From Lachnospiraceae bacterium (GTDB lineage Bacteria > Bacillota > Clostridia > Lachnospirales > Lachnospiraceae), in assembly GCA_900764225.1 (NCBI GenBank), contig CAAFNG010000150.1, positions 1-12,473 on the forward strand: a DNA stretch of 12,473 nt, given 5' to 3'. Each line of letters begins with the position of its first letter. Within the stretch, counting starts at the first letter, position 1. Shown here in pieces: positions 1-8,451 of the stretch. The notes under the pieces were generated by a model. It saw only the letters and a program-made list of their open reading frames with translations, did not search any database and had not been told where the DNA came from. A program made the translations under genes and the position numbers.

Positions 1-27
1 ATATTATACAGAATAGAATATAAAATA

Positions 28-107
28 AAGAATCCCCGGACTTAAAGTGTTTTCGGGAATCCTGTTACAGGAATTCCCGAAGCATTCATAAGTTCCGGGG
101 ATTTCTT
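28..107 (-). terminator. Nested hairpin terminator after the XRE regulator gene
   Basis: Two nested inverted repeats are visible: an outer pair (about 31-43 with 90-103, centred on CCCCGG/CCGGGG) and an inner pair (52-64 with 68-81, centred on TTCGGGAATCCTG). Each has one unpaired base. Read on the minus strand, the structure starts at the stop codon of the regulator gene and is followed by a T-rich stretch (TTCTTTATTTTATATT). This fits a Rho-independent terminator for the minus-strand gene. It might also stop transcripts arriving from beyond the left edge of the window. Confidence 0.7.
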
Positions 108-322
108 TATTTGATCATTTTTTTGCGGTCTGTACGGCCGACGAGATAATCAATGCTGGTGTCGTAATAATTTGCCAGCCGGATAAGCATTTCGATAGGA
201 ATATTACGGGATCCCGTTTCATAATGGGAATAAGAACGCTGACTGATATGAAGAATCTCACTTAACTGTCTCTGTGACAGATCCGCGTCTGTACGTAAAT
301 CCTGAATACGCTGAAATTTCAT
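107..322 (-). CDS. Small XRE-family helix-turn-helix transcriptional regulator
   Basis: This 71-residue protein is almost entirely a Cro/C1-type (HTH_3) DNA-binding domain. The helix-turn-helix lies at about residues 17-37 (QRQLSEILHISQRSYSHYE), and the end NYYDTSIDYLVGRTD is typical of short stand-alone XRE repressors of Firmicutes. A GTG start at 331 would add three residues, but it lies inside the Shine-Dalgarno sequence AGAGGTGA. The ATG at 322 is 6-7 bases downstream of that sequence, so I prefer it. The gene is transcribed divergently from comM. A perfect palindrome directly upstream of the ribosome binding site (337-350) could be its own operator. There is no sensor or dimerisation extension, so target and signal are unknown. 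Such genes occur both in prophages and as chromosomal housekeeping regulators, and nothing phage-like surrounds this one. Confidence 0.85.
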   Translation of the reverse strand: MKFQRIQDLRTDADLSQRQLSEILHISQRSYSHYETGSRNIPIEMLIRLANYYDTSIDYLVGRTDRKKMIK

Positions 323-336
323 TGTGCTCACCTCTT

Positions 337-350
337 CTTTCTATAGAAAG
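337..350 (-). promoter_or_regulatory. Perfect 14-bp palindrome, candidate operator of the XRE regulator
   Basis: CTTTCTATAGAAAG reads the same on both strands. On the minus strand it ends directly before the AAGAGGTG ribosome binding region of the XRE gene. Cro/C1-type repressors commonly bind symmetric sites of about this size near their own start, so autoregulation is the natural guess. The TATAGA inside it resembles a -10 element, but I cannot see a good -35 partner. Confidence 0.4.
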
Positions 351-527
351 TATAAATCAGAACGAAATGCACCCTTGCAAAAGGGAGCAAAATGGACTAT
401 ACTAAATTTATTATCTTCTTTAATTCAGAAAATGTCTATCTGAAAATTTCCCTAAATTTTACTTTTATTAAAAAAAAGACGAGAAATTTGTCAATCGGGA
501 ACGAAATTTTTCGCAGAAAGGAATCGT
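351..527. other. Divergent intergenic region between the XRE gene and comM
   Basis: This AT-rich stretch must hold the promoters of both divergent genes, but neither can be assigned with confidence. Visible structure: a hairpin at 368-389 (CCCTT, GCAA loop, AAGGG, with TGC/GCA outside an A-A mismatch); a TTCAGA/TCTGAA inverted repeat at 424-444; and two weak CodY-box-like sequences at 420-434 (10 of 15 matches) and 434-448 (11 of 15). The comM ribosome binding site is AAAGGA at 517-522. A short open frame at 392-577 looks spurious. Confidence 0.5.
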
Positions 528-2051
528 TTGTTCGCGAGTGTTTTATCAGCAGCAATTTTTGGCATGGAGGTACGTGAGATCCAGGTTGAGGCAGATGTCA
601 GTGACGGACTGCCATCCTTTACCATGGTAGGATTTCCGTCTGCACAGGTACGGGAAGCACAGGAGAGAGTGCGTACTGCATTTAAAAATAACAGGCTCAG
701 TCTGCCTCCGAAGAGAGTAACTGTAAATTTTGCACCGGCAGATATGAAAAAGGAAGGGGCTGGCTTTGATCTTCCTGTAGCGGCGGCAGTTCTTGCGGCA
801 GCCGGAATTTTAAAGCCAGAGCTTCTTGCCCAGATCATGGTCGTAGGAGAGATCAGTCTTAACGGCGAGATACATGGCGTTTCCGGTATCCTTCCAAGAG
901 TGATACGTGCAAGAGAGCTGGGACTTCGTTTTTGCATTATTCCGCAGGAGAATCTAAAAGAAGGAAAACTGGTGCGGGATATGCAGGTATTCGGCGTGCG
1001 GACACTGGGAGATATGATCCGGTGTCTTAATGATCCGGAAAGATATGAAAACACAGAAGAAGAGGAAATACAGGATACCCAAAATGAAAAAGGCGTGGAT
1101 TTTGCGGATGTGTGCGGTCAGGATGGAGCCAGACGGGCGGCAGAGATTGCAGTCAGCGGTTTTCACAATATTCTTCTGATCGGTCCGCCGGGGTCCGGAA
1201 AGACCATGCTTGCCAGAAGGCTTCCCACCATCATGCCGCGACTTACATTTGAGGAAAGCCTGGAAATCACGAAAGTTTACAGTGTGGCAGGACTTCTCAC
1301 AAAAAAAGATCCGCTTATCCGAAAAAGACCTTTTCGCAGTCCACATCATACAAGCTCCCCGCAGGCACTGGCAGGAGGTGGGCGGATTCCGGGACCGGGA
1401 GAGATCACGCTTGCACACAGAGGCGTCCTTTTTCTGGATGAGATGCCGGAATTCTCCAGAAAAAGTCTGGAGATTCTGCGTCAGCCGCTGGAAGATAAGG
1501 AAATCCATCTTTCCAGGGCAGCAGGGACATATACATTTCCGGCGAGCTTTATGCTGGCGGCAGCGATGAATCCCTGTCCATGTGGGTTTTATCCGGATAT
1601 GAACCGTTGCAGATGCAGTCAGGGAGAGATCACCCATTACCTGGGAAAAATAAGCCAGCCTCTTTTGGAGAGAATTGATATCTGCACAGAAGTTCCGGCA
1701 ATCGGTTTTCAGGAGATGAAAAAGAAAAAAAGGGGAGAAAGCTCGGAAAAGATCCGCAGGAGAGTTGAAAGAACACAAAAGATTCAGCGCAGACGCTATG
1801 AGAAAGAAGAAATTTCTTTTAACGGGGAGCTGGACGGAAGAAGTATTGAAAAATACTGCATCATGACAAAAGAGGCAGAAGAGCTTCTGGAACAGGCATA
1901 TGTGCAGTTTGAATTCAGTACAAGGGCATATCATAAGATCCTGAAAGTAGCGCGGACGATCGCTGATATGGAAGAAGCGGAAAAGGTCGAAGCGGAGCAT
2001 ATCTGTGAAGCGCTGACATACAGGGCCTATGATAAAAAATACTGGTCATAA
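528..2051 (+). CDS. comM: ComM/YifB-family Mg-chelatase-like AAA+ ATPase
   Basis: This 507-residue protein has the full ComM/YifB layout: an N-terminal ChlI-like domain (about residues 15-140), a Mg-chelatase type AAA+ core (about 190-395) and a C-terminal helical domain (about 400-500). Visible motifs are Walker A GPPGSGKT (219-226), Walker B VLFLDEM (300-306), the family cysteine cluster CPCGFYPDMNRCRC (350-363), and ERIDI (381-385). In naturally transformable bacteria ComM is a hexameric helicase that promotes branch migration during integration of incoming single-stranded DNA. Its role in non-transformable bacteria is unclear. The start is a TTG at 528, supported by AAAGGA five bases upstream and by the match to the family N-terminus (MF..VLSAA.FG). 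The dprA gene follows after 26 bases with no terminator, so the two are probably one operon. Confidence 0.93.
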   Translation: MFASVLSAAIFGMEVREIQVEADVSDGLPSFTMVGFPSAQVREAQERVRTAFKNNRLSLPPKRVTVNFAPADMKKEGAGFDLPVAAAVLAAAGILKPELLAQIMVVGEISLNGEIHGVSGILPRVIRARELGLRFCIIPQENLKEGKLVRDMQVFGVRTLGDMIRCLNDPERYENTEEEEIQDTQNEKGVDFADVCGQDGARRAAEIAVSGFHNILLIGPPGSGKTMLARRLPTIMPRLTFEESLEITKVYSVAGLLTKKDPLIRKRPFRSPHHTSSPQALAGGGRIPGPGEITLAHRGVLFLDEMPEFSRKSLEILRQPLEDKEIHLSRAAGTYTFPASFMLAAAMNPCPCGFYPDMNRCRCSQGEITHYLGKISQPLLERIDICTEVPAIGFQEMKKKKRGESSEKIRRRVERTQKIQRRRYEKEEISFNGELDGRSIEKYCIMTKEAEELLEQAYVQFEFSTRAYHKILKVARTIADMEEAEKVEAEHICEALTYRAYDKKYWS

Positions 2052-2077
2052 ATTACAGGAAACGGAGGTACTTTATA

Positions 2078-2965
2078 ATGGAAGAAAAACAGAAAACCGC
2101 TATAAAACATGTCACAAAAAACAGCAATGAATATCCCGAAAGACTACGCTCCCTTGCTGGTATGCCGGAAGAACTCTATTATATTGGAAGATTTCCGGAA
2201 GATGATAAGCCCACAGCGGCGATCGTGGGAGCCAGGATGTGCAGCGCATACGGAAGAATCCAGGCGTTTAATTACGCAAAATACTTAAGTGAAAACGGAG
2301 TGCAGGTGATCAGCGGTATGGCAGCGGGAATTGATGCAGAAGGACATAAGGGAGCACTGGAAGGGGGAACGCCTACTTTTGCGGTGCTTGGAAATGGGGT
2401 TGACATCTGTTATCCGGCATCCAGCAGGAGTATTTACAGAAGGATTCCGGAGAATAATGGAGGAATCATCAGTGAATATTCTCCGGGAACCGGTGGCAGA
2501 GCATACCATTTTCCGGCAAGAAACCGGATCATCAGCGGACTTTCGGATCTGGTGCTTGTGGTAGAGGCGAAAGAAAAAAGCGGTTCCCTGATCACTGCAG
2601 CATGTGCACTGGAACAGGGAAAAACGGTTTATGCGATCCCGGGTGCTGTAAATGACGCTTTAAGCCGTGGTTGCCACAAGCTGATCTACGACGGAGCGGG
2701 GATCGCATACTCGCCGGAAGTGCTTCTGGATGAATGGGGTCTGTCTGTGAAAAAAAAAACGAAATTGTCGCAAAAAACCAAGTTAGGACTTGCAACAGAT
2801 TTGGATTTGGTGTATAGTTGTCTCGATTTACGACCAAAAAATCTGGATCATATTATCAGAAAAACCGGCTTTCCGCCGGGAAAAACAGCCAGTATCCTGG
2901 CACAGCTCACAGTGATGGGACTTGTGAGGGAAACTGGGAGACAGCATTATATCAGACTTGAATAA
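2078..2965 (+). CDS. dprA: DNA processing protein DprA (Smf)
   Basis: This 295-residue protein belongs to the DprA/Smf family, which loads RecA onto incoming single-stranded DNA in transformation. It has a Rossmann-like core with VGAR (50-53), SGMAAGIDAEGHKGAL (79-94), FPARNRIISGLS (145-156) and the SGSLIT...PG segment (168-189). A C-terminal winged-helix-like domain follows (about 240-292). The N-terminal SAM-like extension of some DprA proteins is absent or very short, as in the B. subtilis type. The ATG start at 2078 is preceded by GGAGG at 2064-2068. The comM-dprA-topA order is a common Firmicutes arrangement. The gene need not imply natural competence, since dprA is widespread in non-transformable species. 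Seventy-five bases without a terminator separate it from topA. Confidence 0.95.
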   Translation: MEEKQKTAIKHVTKNSNEYPERLRSLAGMPEELYYIGRFPEDDKPTAAIVGARMCSAYGRIQAFNYAKYLSENGVQVISGMAAGIDAEGHKGALEGGTPTFAVLGNGVDICYPASSRSIYRRIPENNGGIISEYSPGTGGRAYHFPARNRIISGLSDLVLVVEAKEKSGSLITAACALEQGKTVYAIPGAVNDALSRGCHKLIYDGAGIAYSPEVLLDEWGLSVKKKTKLSQKTKLGLATDLDLVYSCLDLRPKNLDHIIRKTGFPPGKTASILAQLTVMGLVRETGRQHYIRLE

Positions 2966-3040
2966 CTGCCTGCTGTTCTGAGCTTTTTGCGTAGCTGCAG
3001 TATACGGGATGGGAGGCAGAGTGAGATTAGGAGAGGTAAA

Positions 3041-5113
3041 ATGGCCAAAAATCTGGTGATAGTAGAGTCACCTGCTAAAATGAAAACGGTAAAAAAATTT
3101 CTGGGGGCAAATTATACTGTAGAAGCATCAAACGGCCACGTGCGGGATTTCCCGAAGAGCCAGTTTGGTATTGATGTAGAGAATGATTTTGAACCCAAAT
3201 ATATTACAATAAGAGGAAAAGGTGAGCTTCTTGCCAAACTGCGTAAGGAAGCCAAAAAAGCCGACAAGATCTATCTTGCAACTGACCCCGACCGTGAAGG
3301 AGAGGCGATCTCCTGGCATCTGATGCAGGCATTGAAGACAGATCCTGCAAAAATGCACAGGATCACGTTTAACGAGGTAACTAAGACAGCAGTCAAGGCT
3401 TCCATCAAGCAGGCCCGCGAGCTGAACATGAATCTTGTGGATGCACAGCAGGCAAGACGTATGCTGGACCGTATGGTTGGTTACAGCATCAGCCCGCTTC
3501 TCTGGGCAAAGGTAAAGCGAGGCTTAAGTGCAGGCCGTGTGCAGTCTGTGGCACTTCGTATCATCTGCGACAGAGAAGAGGAAATCAATTCCTTTATTCC
3601 GGAGGAATACTGGAGCCTGGAAGGTGAATTCCAGGTAAAAGGGGAAAAGAAGCCGCTGACAGCCAAATTTTACGGAACAGATAAGAAGCTTCCAATCAAA
3701 AATCGTCAGGAGATGGATGAGATCCTGAAGAAGCTGGAAAACTGTAAATATGAGATTACCGAGGTAAAAAAAGGCGAACGAATCAAAAATGCACCACTGC
3801 CGTTTACCACCAGTACCTTACAGCAGGAAGCATCTAAGACACTGAACTTTTCCACACAGAAAACCATGCGTCTGGCACAGCAGCTGTATGAGGGTGTTGA
3901 TGTCAAGGGAAGCGGCACGGTTGGTCTGATCTCTTATCTGCGTACGGATTCCACCCGTATCTCCGAGGAGGCAGATGCAGCAGCAAGAACCTACATCACA
4001 GAACAGTATGGTGAGAATTATGTTTCCAGAACAGAGAAGACCACGAAGAATAATCAGAAGATACAGGATGCACATGAGGCAATCCGTCCTACTGACATTT
4101 CAAGAACACCGGTCCTTGTAAAAGAATCTCTTACAAGAGATCAGTTCAGACTTTATCAGCTGATCTGGAGACGTTTTGCAGCCAGCAGAATGGCACCGGC
4201 ACGTTACGAGACAACATCCGTCAAAATCAGCGCCGGAGAATATACTTTTACGGTTGCAGCATCCAAGGTTGCATTTGATGGTTTTATGTCTGTATATACA
4301 GAAGACGGTGATGACAAGAAGGGCAATGTATTGAGCCAGAGCCTGGAAAAAGGCATGGAGCTTAAACTGAAGGAACTCAAGCCGGAACAGCATTTTACAC
4401 AGCCGCCTGCACATTATACAGAGGCCTCTCTTGTAAAAACCATGGAGGAGCTGGGAATCGGACGACCAAGTACTTACGCACCGACGATCACAACCATCAT
4501 CAGCAGACGTTACGTATCCAAGGAACAGAAGAATCTGTATGTCACCGAGCTTGGAGAGGTTGTCAATAACATCATGAAGCAGGCGTTTCCAAGTATCGTG
4601 GATGTAAACTTTACAGCAACCATGGAAGGACTTCTGGACTGTGTTGAGGCAGGTACGGTACAGTGGAAGACTGTTGTCAGAAACTTTTACCCGGATCTGA
4701 AGCATGATGTGGATGAGGCGGAGAAAGAACTGGAGAAAGTCGATATCCAGGATGAGGTCACAGATGTGGTCTGCGATAACTGCGGACGCAACATGGTCAT
4801 CAAATACGGACCGCACGGAAGATTCCTTGCATGCCCTGGTTTTCCGGACTGCCGCAATACGAAACCATACTATGAAAAGATTGGTGTTTCATGTCCGAAG
4901 TGTGGCGGTGAAATTGTCATGAAAAAAACGAAAAAAGGCAGAAAATACTACGGATGTGAGAATAATCCGGAATGTGATTTCATGTCATGGCAGAAACCAT
5001 CCGCTAAGAAATGTCCGAAATGTGGCAATTATATGCTCGAAAAGGGAAATAAGCTGGTTTGCAGCCAGGAAACCTGCGGATATGTGGAACAAAAGCCAAA
5101 AGATGAAGATTGA
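3041..5113 (+). CDS. topA: DNA topoisomerase I (type IA)
   Basis: This 690-residue protein relaxes negative supercoils by transient cleavage of one DNA strand. The N-terminal Toprim domain shows LVIVESPAK (5-13) with the catalytic Glu9 and the acidic TDPDREGE motif (81-88). The active-site tyrosine is Tyr299 in GLISYLRTDSTR. LGIGRPSTYAPTI (471-483) is the conserved core motif. Three C-terminal zinc ribbons of four cysteines follow: C578/C581/C598/C604, C618/C621/C639/C645 and C658/C661/C674/C679. An upstream TTG at 2987 stays in frame, but I chose the ATG at 3041: it has a GGAGAGG site at 3030-3036 and gives the family N-terminus MAKNLVIVESPAK. Length is normal for Firmicutes. It probably shares a transcript with comM and dprA. 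No strong terminator follows; codY then has its own promoter. Confidence 0.97.
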   Translation: MAKNLVIVESPAKMKTVKKFLGANYTVEASNGHVRDFPKSQFGIDVENDFEPKYITIRGKGELLAKLRKEAKKADKIYLATDPDREGEAISWHLMQALKTDPAKMHRITFNEVTKTAVKASIKQARELNMNLVDAQQARRMLDRMVGYSISPLLWAKVKRGLSAGRVQSVALRIICDREEEINSFIPEEYWSLEGEFQVKGEKKPLTAKFYGTDKKLPIKNRQEMDEILKKLENCKYEITEVKKGERIKNAPLPFTTSTLQQEASKTLNFSTQKTMRLAQQLYEGVDVKGSGTVGLISYLRTDSTRISEEADAAARTYITEQYGENYVSRTEKTTKNNQKIQDAHEAIRPTDISRTPVLVKESLTRDQFRLYQLIWRRFAASRMAPARYETTSVKISAGEYTFTVAASKVAFDGFMSVYTEDGDDKKGNVLSQSLEKGMELKLKELKPEQHFTQPPAHYTEASLVKTMEELGIGRPSTYAPTITTIISRRYVSKEQKNLYVTELGEVVNNIMKQAFPSIVDVNFTATMEGLLDCVEAGTVQWKTVVRNFYPDLKHDVDEAEKELEKVDIQDEVTDVVCDNCGRNMVIKYGPHGRFLACPGFPDCRNTKPYYEKIGVSCPKCGGEIVMKKTKKGRKYYGCENNPECDFMSWQKPSAKKCPKCGNYMLEKGNKLVCSQETCGYVEQKPKDED

Positions 5114-5123
5114 TCGAATAAAT

Positions 5124-5149
5124 GCTTTTCTACCAATTTTCAGAAAAGC
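5124..5149. repeat. 8-bp inverted repeat overlapping a CodY-like box
   Basis: GCTTTTCT (5124-5131) pairs with AGAAAAGC (5142-5149) around a 10-base loop, just after the topA stop codon. There is no T-tract on the plus strand, so it is a poor terminator, though it could stabilise the topA transcript end. Its right arm is shared with the CodY-box match at 5135-5149. Confidence 0.5.
5135..5149 (+). promoter_or_regulatory. Candidate CodY box upstream of codY
   Basis: AATTTTCAGAAAAGC matches the published CodY consensus AATTTTCWGAAAATT at 13 of 15 positions, with only the last two differing. It lies about 30 bases upstream of the -35 element of the proposed codY promoter. This fits autoregulation, which is known for codY in other Firmicutes. 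Caution: the region is AT-rich and the right half is also an arm of a hairpin. Confidence 0.55.
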
Positions 5150-5180
5150 CCGTTAAAAATGAAAAAAATATAAAAATGTC

Positions 5181-5209
5181 TTGTAAATTTCCAGAATAAC
5201 GTGTAATAT
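5181..5209 (+). promoter_or_regulatory. codY promoter with an internal CodY-like box
   Basis: TTGTAA (5181-5186) and TAATAT (5204-5209) are separated by exactly 17 bases, a good sigma-A type promoter. The spacer contains AATTTCCAGAATAAC (5186-5200), an 11 of 15 match to the CodY box. A repressor bound there would block RNA polymerase. The promoter is 52 bases upstream of the codY start codon. Confidence 0.7.
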
Positions 5210-5260
5210 TAGACTAGAAAAACGATTTCTTTCAAGGTACGAAAGTGAAAGGAGGAAAAA

Positions 5261-6046
5261 ATGAGCGTTCAGTTGCTAGATAAAACTAGAAAGATCAACA
5301 AGCTTCTGCATAACAGTAGTTCAAGCAAGGTAGTGTTTAACGACATTTGCCAGGTGCTCATGGAAACCTTAAGTTCCAATATCCTGGTACTCAGTAAGAA
5401 AGGTAAGGTTCTGGGAGTTAGTATTTGTCCGGGTGTGGATGAGATCACAGAATTGATCGACGATAAGATTGGCGGACACATCGATCCGTTATTGAACGAA
5501 AGATTTCTTGGCGTTCTTTCCACAAAGGAGAATGTTAATCTCCAGACACTTGGTTTCGAACATGTACCCGGAAACTATCAGGGAATCGTGAATCCAATCG
5601 ATATTGCAGGTGAGAGACTGGGAACATTGTTCATGTACCGCAATGATCATCCTTATGATATTGAGGATATCATTGTCAGTGAATACGGCACAACAGTCGT
5701 AGGCCTGGAGATGATGCGTGCGGTTCATGATGAGAATGCCGAAGAAGACAGGAAACAGCAGATCGTGAAATCTGCATTCAGTACACTGTCCTTCTCAGAG
5801 CTTGAAGCAATCATTCACATTTTTGATGAGTTGGATGGAGATGAGGGAATCCTTGTTGCCAGCAAGATCGCTGACAGAGTCGGCATCACAAGATCTGTGA
5901 TCGTAAATGCACTGCGTAAGTTCGAGAGTGCAGGCGTGATCGAATCCCGTTCTTCCGGAATGAAGGGAACCTACATCAAGGTTCTCAACGAAGTGATCTT
6001 TGACGAACTTGAGGAGATCAAAGCACAGAGAAATAAGAAGGCATAA
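5261..6046 (+). CDS. codY: GTP-sensing pleiotropic transcriptional regulator CodY
   Basis: At 261 residues this is the normal CodY length. The N-terminal GAF-type ligand domain (about 1-155) precedes a linker helix and a winged helix-turn-helix. The DNA-recognition stretch ASKIADRVGITRSVIVNA (200-217) and ESRSSGMKGTYIK (228-240) are nearly identical to those of classical CodY. CodY is a dimeric cytoplasmic regulator that represses biosynthesis and transport genes when GTP and, in many species, branched-chain amino acids are plentiful. The N-terminal half is clearly more divergent than the C-terminal half. The ATG start has AAAGGAGG directly upstream (5250-5257). The gene has its own promoter and a strong terminator (6086-6124), so it is probably mainly monocistronic. 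In B. subtilis trmFO, codV and clpQY lie between topA and codY; here the two are adjacent. Confidence 0.97.
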   Translation: MSVQLLDKTRKINKLLHNSSSSKVVFNDICQVLMETLSSNILVLSKKGKVLGVSICPGVDEITELIDDKIGGHIDPLLNERFLGVLSTKENVNLQTLGFEHVPGNYQGIVNPIDIAGERLGTLFMYRNDHPYDIEDIIVSEYGTTVVGLEMMRAVHDENAEEDRKQQIVKSAFSTLSFSELEAIIHIFDELDGDEGILVASKIADRVGITRSVIVNALRKFESAGVIESRSSGMKGTYIKVLNEVIFDELEEIKAQRNKKA

Positions 6047-6085
6047 GGTTAAATGTTTTGACCAGATAGAATGAAGCACGTGACG

Positions 6086-6124
6086 AAAGAGACTGCCCGT
6101 TATCACCGGGAGGTCTCTTTTTTT
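6086..6124 (+). terminator. Rho-independent terminator after codY
   Basis: AAAGAGAC (6087-6094) pairs with GTCTCTTT (6113-6120), and CCCG with CGGG further in, closing on a short loop. A run of seven T residues (6118-6124) follows. The structure is 40 bases downstream of the codY stop codon. Confidence 0.92.
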
Positions 6125-6278
6125 AACGGAATAAGGTAAGTACCGGCTGGCTGCGAAAAGCAATAAGCAGTGCTTAAGAAAAAAACAAAATAAATAATGA
6201 AATTAAGAAAATAAGAGAAAACAAGAGAATAAAAGAGAAAACAAGAGTATACATCAGAAAAACTATATATTAAAAGAG
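6125..6278. other. Purine-rich, low-complexity region upstream of the groESL promoter
   Basis: I see no gene here. From about 6181 the plus strand is almost all A with scattered G. It contains a 20-bp unit repeated in tandem (6211-6230 and 6231-6250, with AAGAGAAAACAAGAG identical in both copies). Such A-rich DNA just upstream of a strong promoter could act as an UP-like or bent activating element, which is inference. Confidence 0.5.
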
Positions 6279-6307
6279 TTGCGAAAAAACGTGAAATTAA
6301 CTAATAT
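6279..6307 (+). promoter_or_regulatory. groESL promoter
   Basis: TTGCGA (6279-6284) and TAATAT (6302-6307) lie 17 bases apart, directly upstream of the CIRCE operator. This is the usual arrangement for a vegetative promoter repressed by HrcA. Confidence 0.75.
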
Positions 6308-6318
6308 AGCCATAGTGA

Positions 6319-6345
6319 TTAGCACTCGTAGAAAGTGAGTGCTAG
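6319..6345 (+). promoter_or_regulatory. CIRCE operator (HrcA binding site)
   Basis: TTAGCACTC, nine spacer bases, then GAGTGCTAG: 17 of 18 arm positions match the consensus TTAGCACTC-N9-GAGTGCTAA. It lies just after the -10 element and 40 bases before groES. HrcA repressor bound here keeps groESL low until heat or misfolded protein titrates the GroEL that HrcA needs for activity. The hrcA gene itself is not in this window. Confidence 0.96.
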
Positions 6346-6384
6346 CAAACGAAAAATGGAACTTATAAAGGAGGAACATAGATC

Positions 6385-6669
6385 ATGAAGTTAGTACCTT
6401 TAGGCGACAGAGTAGTATTAAAACAGGTTGAAGCAGAAGAGACAACAGCATCCGGAATCGTACTTCCGGGACAGGCACAGGAGAAACCACAGCAGGCAGA
6501 GGTTATCGCAGTTGGCCCTGGCGGAGTTGTAAACGGTAAAGAAGTTAAGATGGAAGTAGAAGTTGGAAACACTGTTATCTACTCCAAATATGCAGGAACA
6601 GAAGTTAAGATGGATGGAACAGATTACATCATCGTTAAACAGGAAGATATCCTTGCAATTATTAAATAA
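6385..6669 (+). CDS. groES: Co-chaperonin GroES (10 kDa)
   Basis: This 94-residue protein forms the heptameric lid of the GroEL folding chamber in the cytoplasm. It begins with the family signature [15 protein letters not shown]. The mobile loop (about 17-35) carries the GroEL-contacting hydrophobic tripeptide IVL (25-27). It ends with the typical [13 protein letters not shown] strand. The ATG at 6385 follows AAAGGAGG (6367-6374) at a spacing of 10. It is the first gene of a two-gene heat-shock operon, with groEL 47 bases downstream and no terminator between. Confidence 0.98.
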   Translation: MKLVPLGDRVVLKQVEAEETTASGIVLPGQAQEKPQQAEVIAVGPGGVVNGKEVKMEVEVGNTVIYSKYAGTEVKMDGTDYIIVKQEDILAIIK

Positions 6670-6698
6670 TATAAACAGCTTATCGTATATAAATATAA

Positions 6699-8336
<1,638 letters not shown>

Positions 8337-8370
8337 TTATCAGCTGAGCAGGTGAAATAATTCACAAAAT

Positions 8371-8405
8371 GAGAGGGCCTGCGTCATAGACGCGGCTCTC
8401 TTTTT
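8371..8405 (+). terminator. groESL terminator
   Basis: GAGAG (8371-8375) pairs with CTCTC (8396-8400), CC with GG, and GCGTC (8381-8385) with GACGC (8389-8393) around a three-base loop. Bulges are at GG and T on the left arm. TTTTT follows directly. The right side of the hairpin also seems to serve as the -35 region of the next promoter. Confidence 0.85.
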
Positions 8406-8415
8406 GTGTTATAAT
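8387..8415 (+). promoter_or_regulatory. Extended -10 promoter embedded in the groEL terminator
   Basis: TATAAT at 8410-8415 is a perfect -10 element, preceded by TG in the extended position (TGTTATAAT). Seventeen bases upstream, TAGACG (8387-8392) is a weak -35 element (4 of 6 matches) inside the terminator hairpin. The small membrane protein gene starts 36 bases after the -10 element. Confidence 0.75.
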
Positions 8416-8451
8416 TAAAAAAAGTCAGTAAATTACGAAAGGAAGAAGCAA

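Noticed and set aside
392..577. Short plus-strand open frame of 61 codons before comM
   Set aside because: It has no ribosome binding site, a composition typical of AT-rich intergenic DNA, and it overlaps the comM start in another frame.
954..2000. Long minus-strand open frame (348 codons) opposite comM
   Set aside because: It is the antisense shadow of a clearly conserved ATPase gene. Its product has erratic Cys/Phe/Arg-rich composition and no recognisable domain.
2966..3019. CTGCCT/AGGCAG inverted repeat between dprA and topA as a terminator
   Set aside because: The loop is over 40 bases and there is no T-tract, so it is probably chance.
2987..3040. TTG-initiated 18-residue extension of topoisomerase I
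   Set aside because: The family N-terminus begins at the ATG at 3041, which has its own Shine-Dalgarno sequence. The extension has neither.
4100..4816. Minus-strand open frame (238 codons) opposite topA
   Set aside because: It lies wholly inside topA, has shadow-type composition and no ribosome binding site.
8352..8365. GTGAA/TTCAC inverted repeat just after groEL
   Set aside because: Five base pairs of weak stem with no clear role. The real terminator follows directly.
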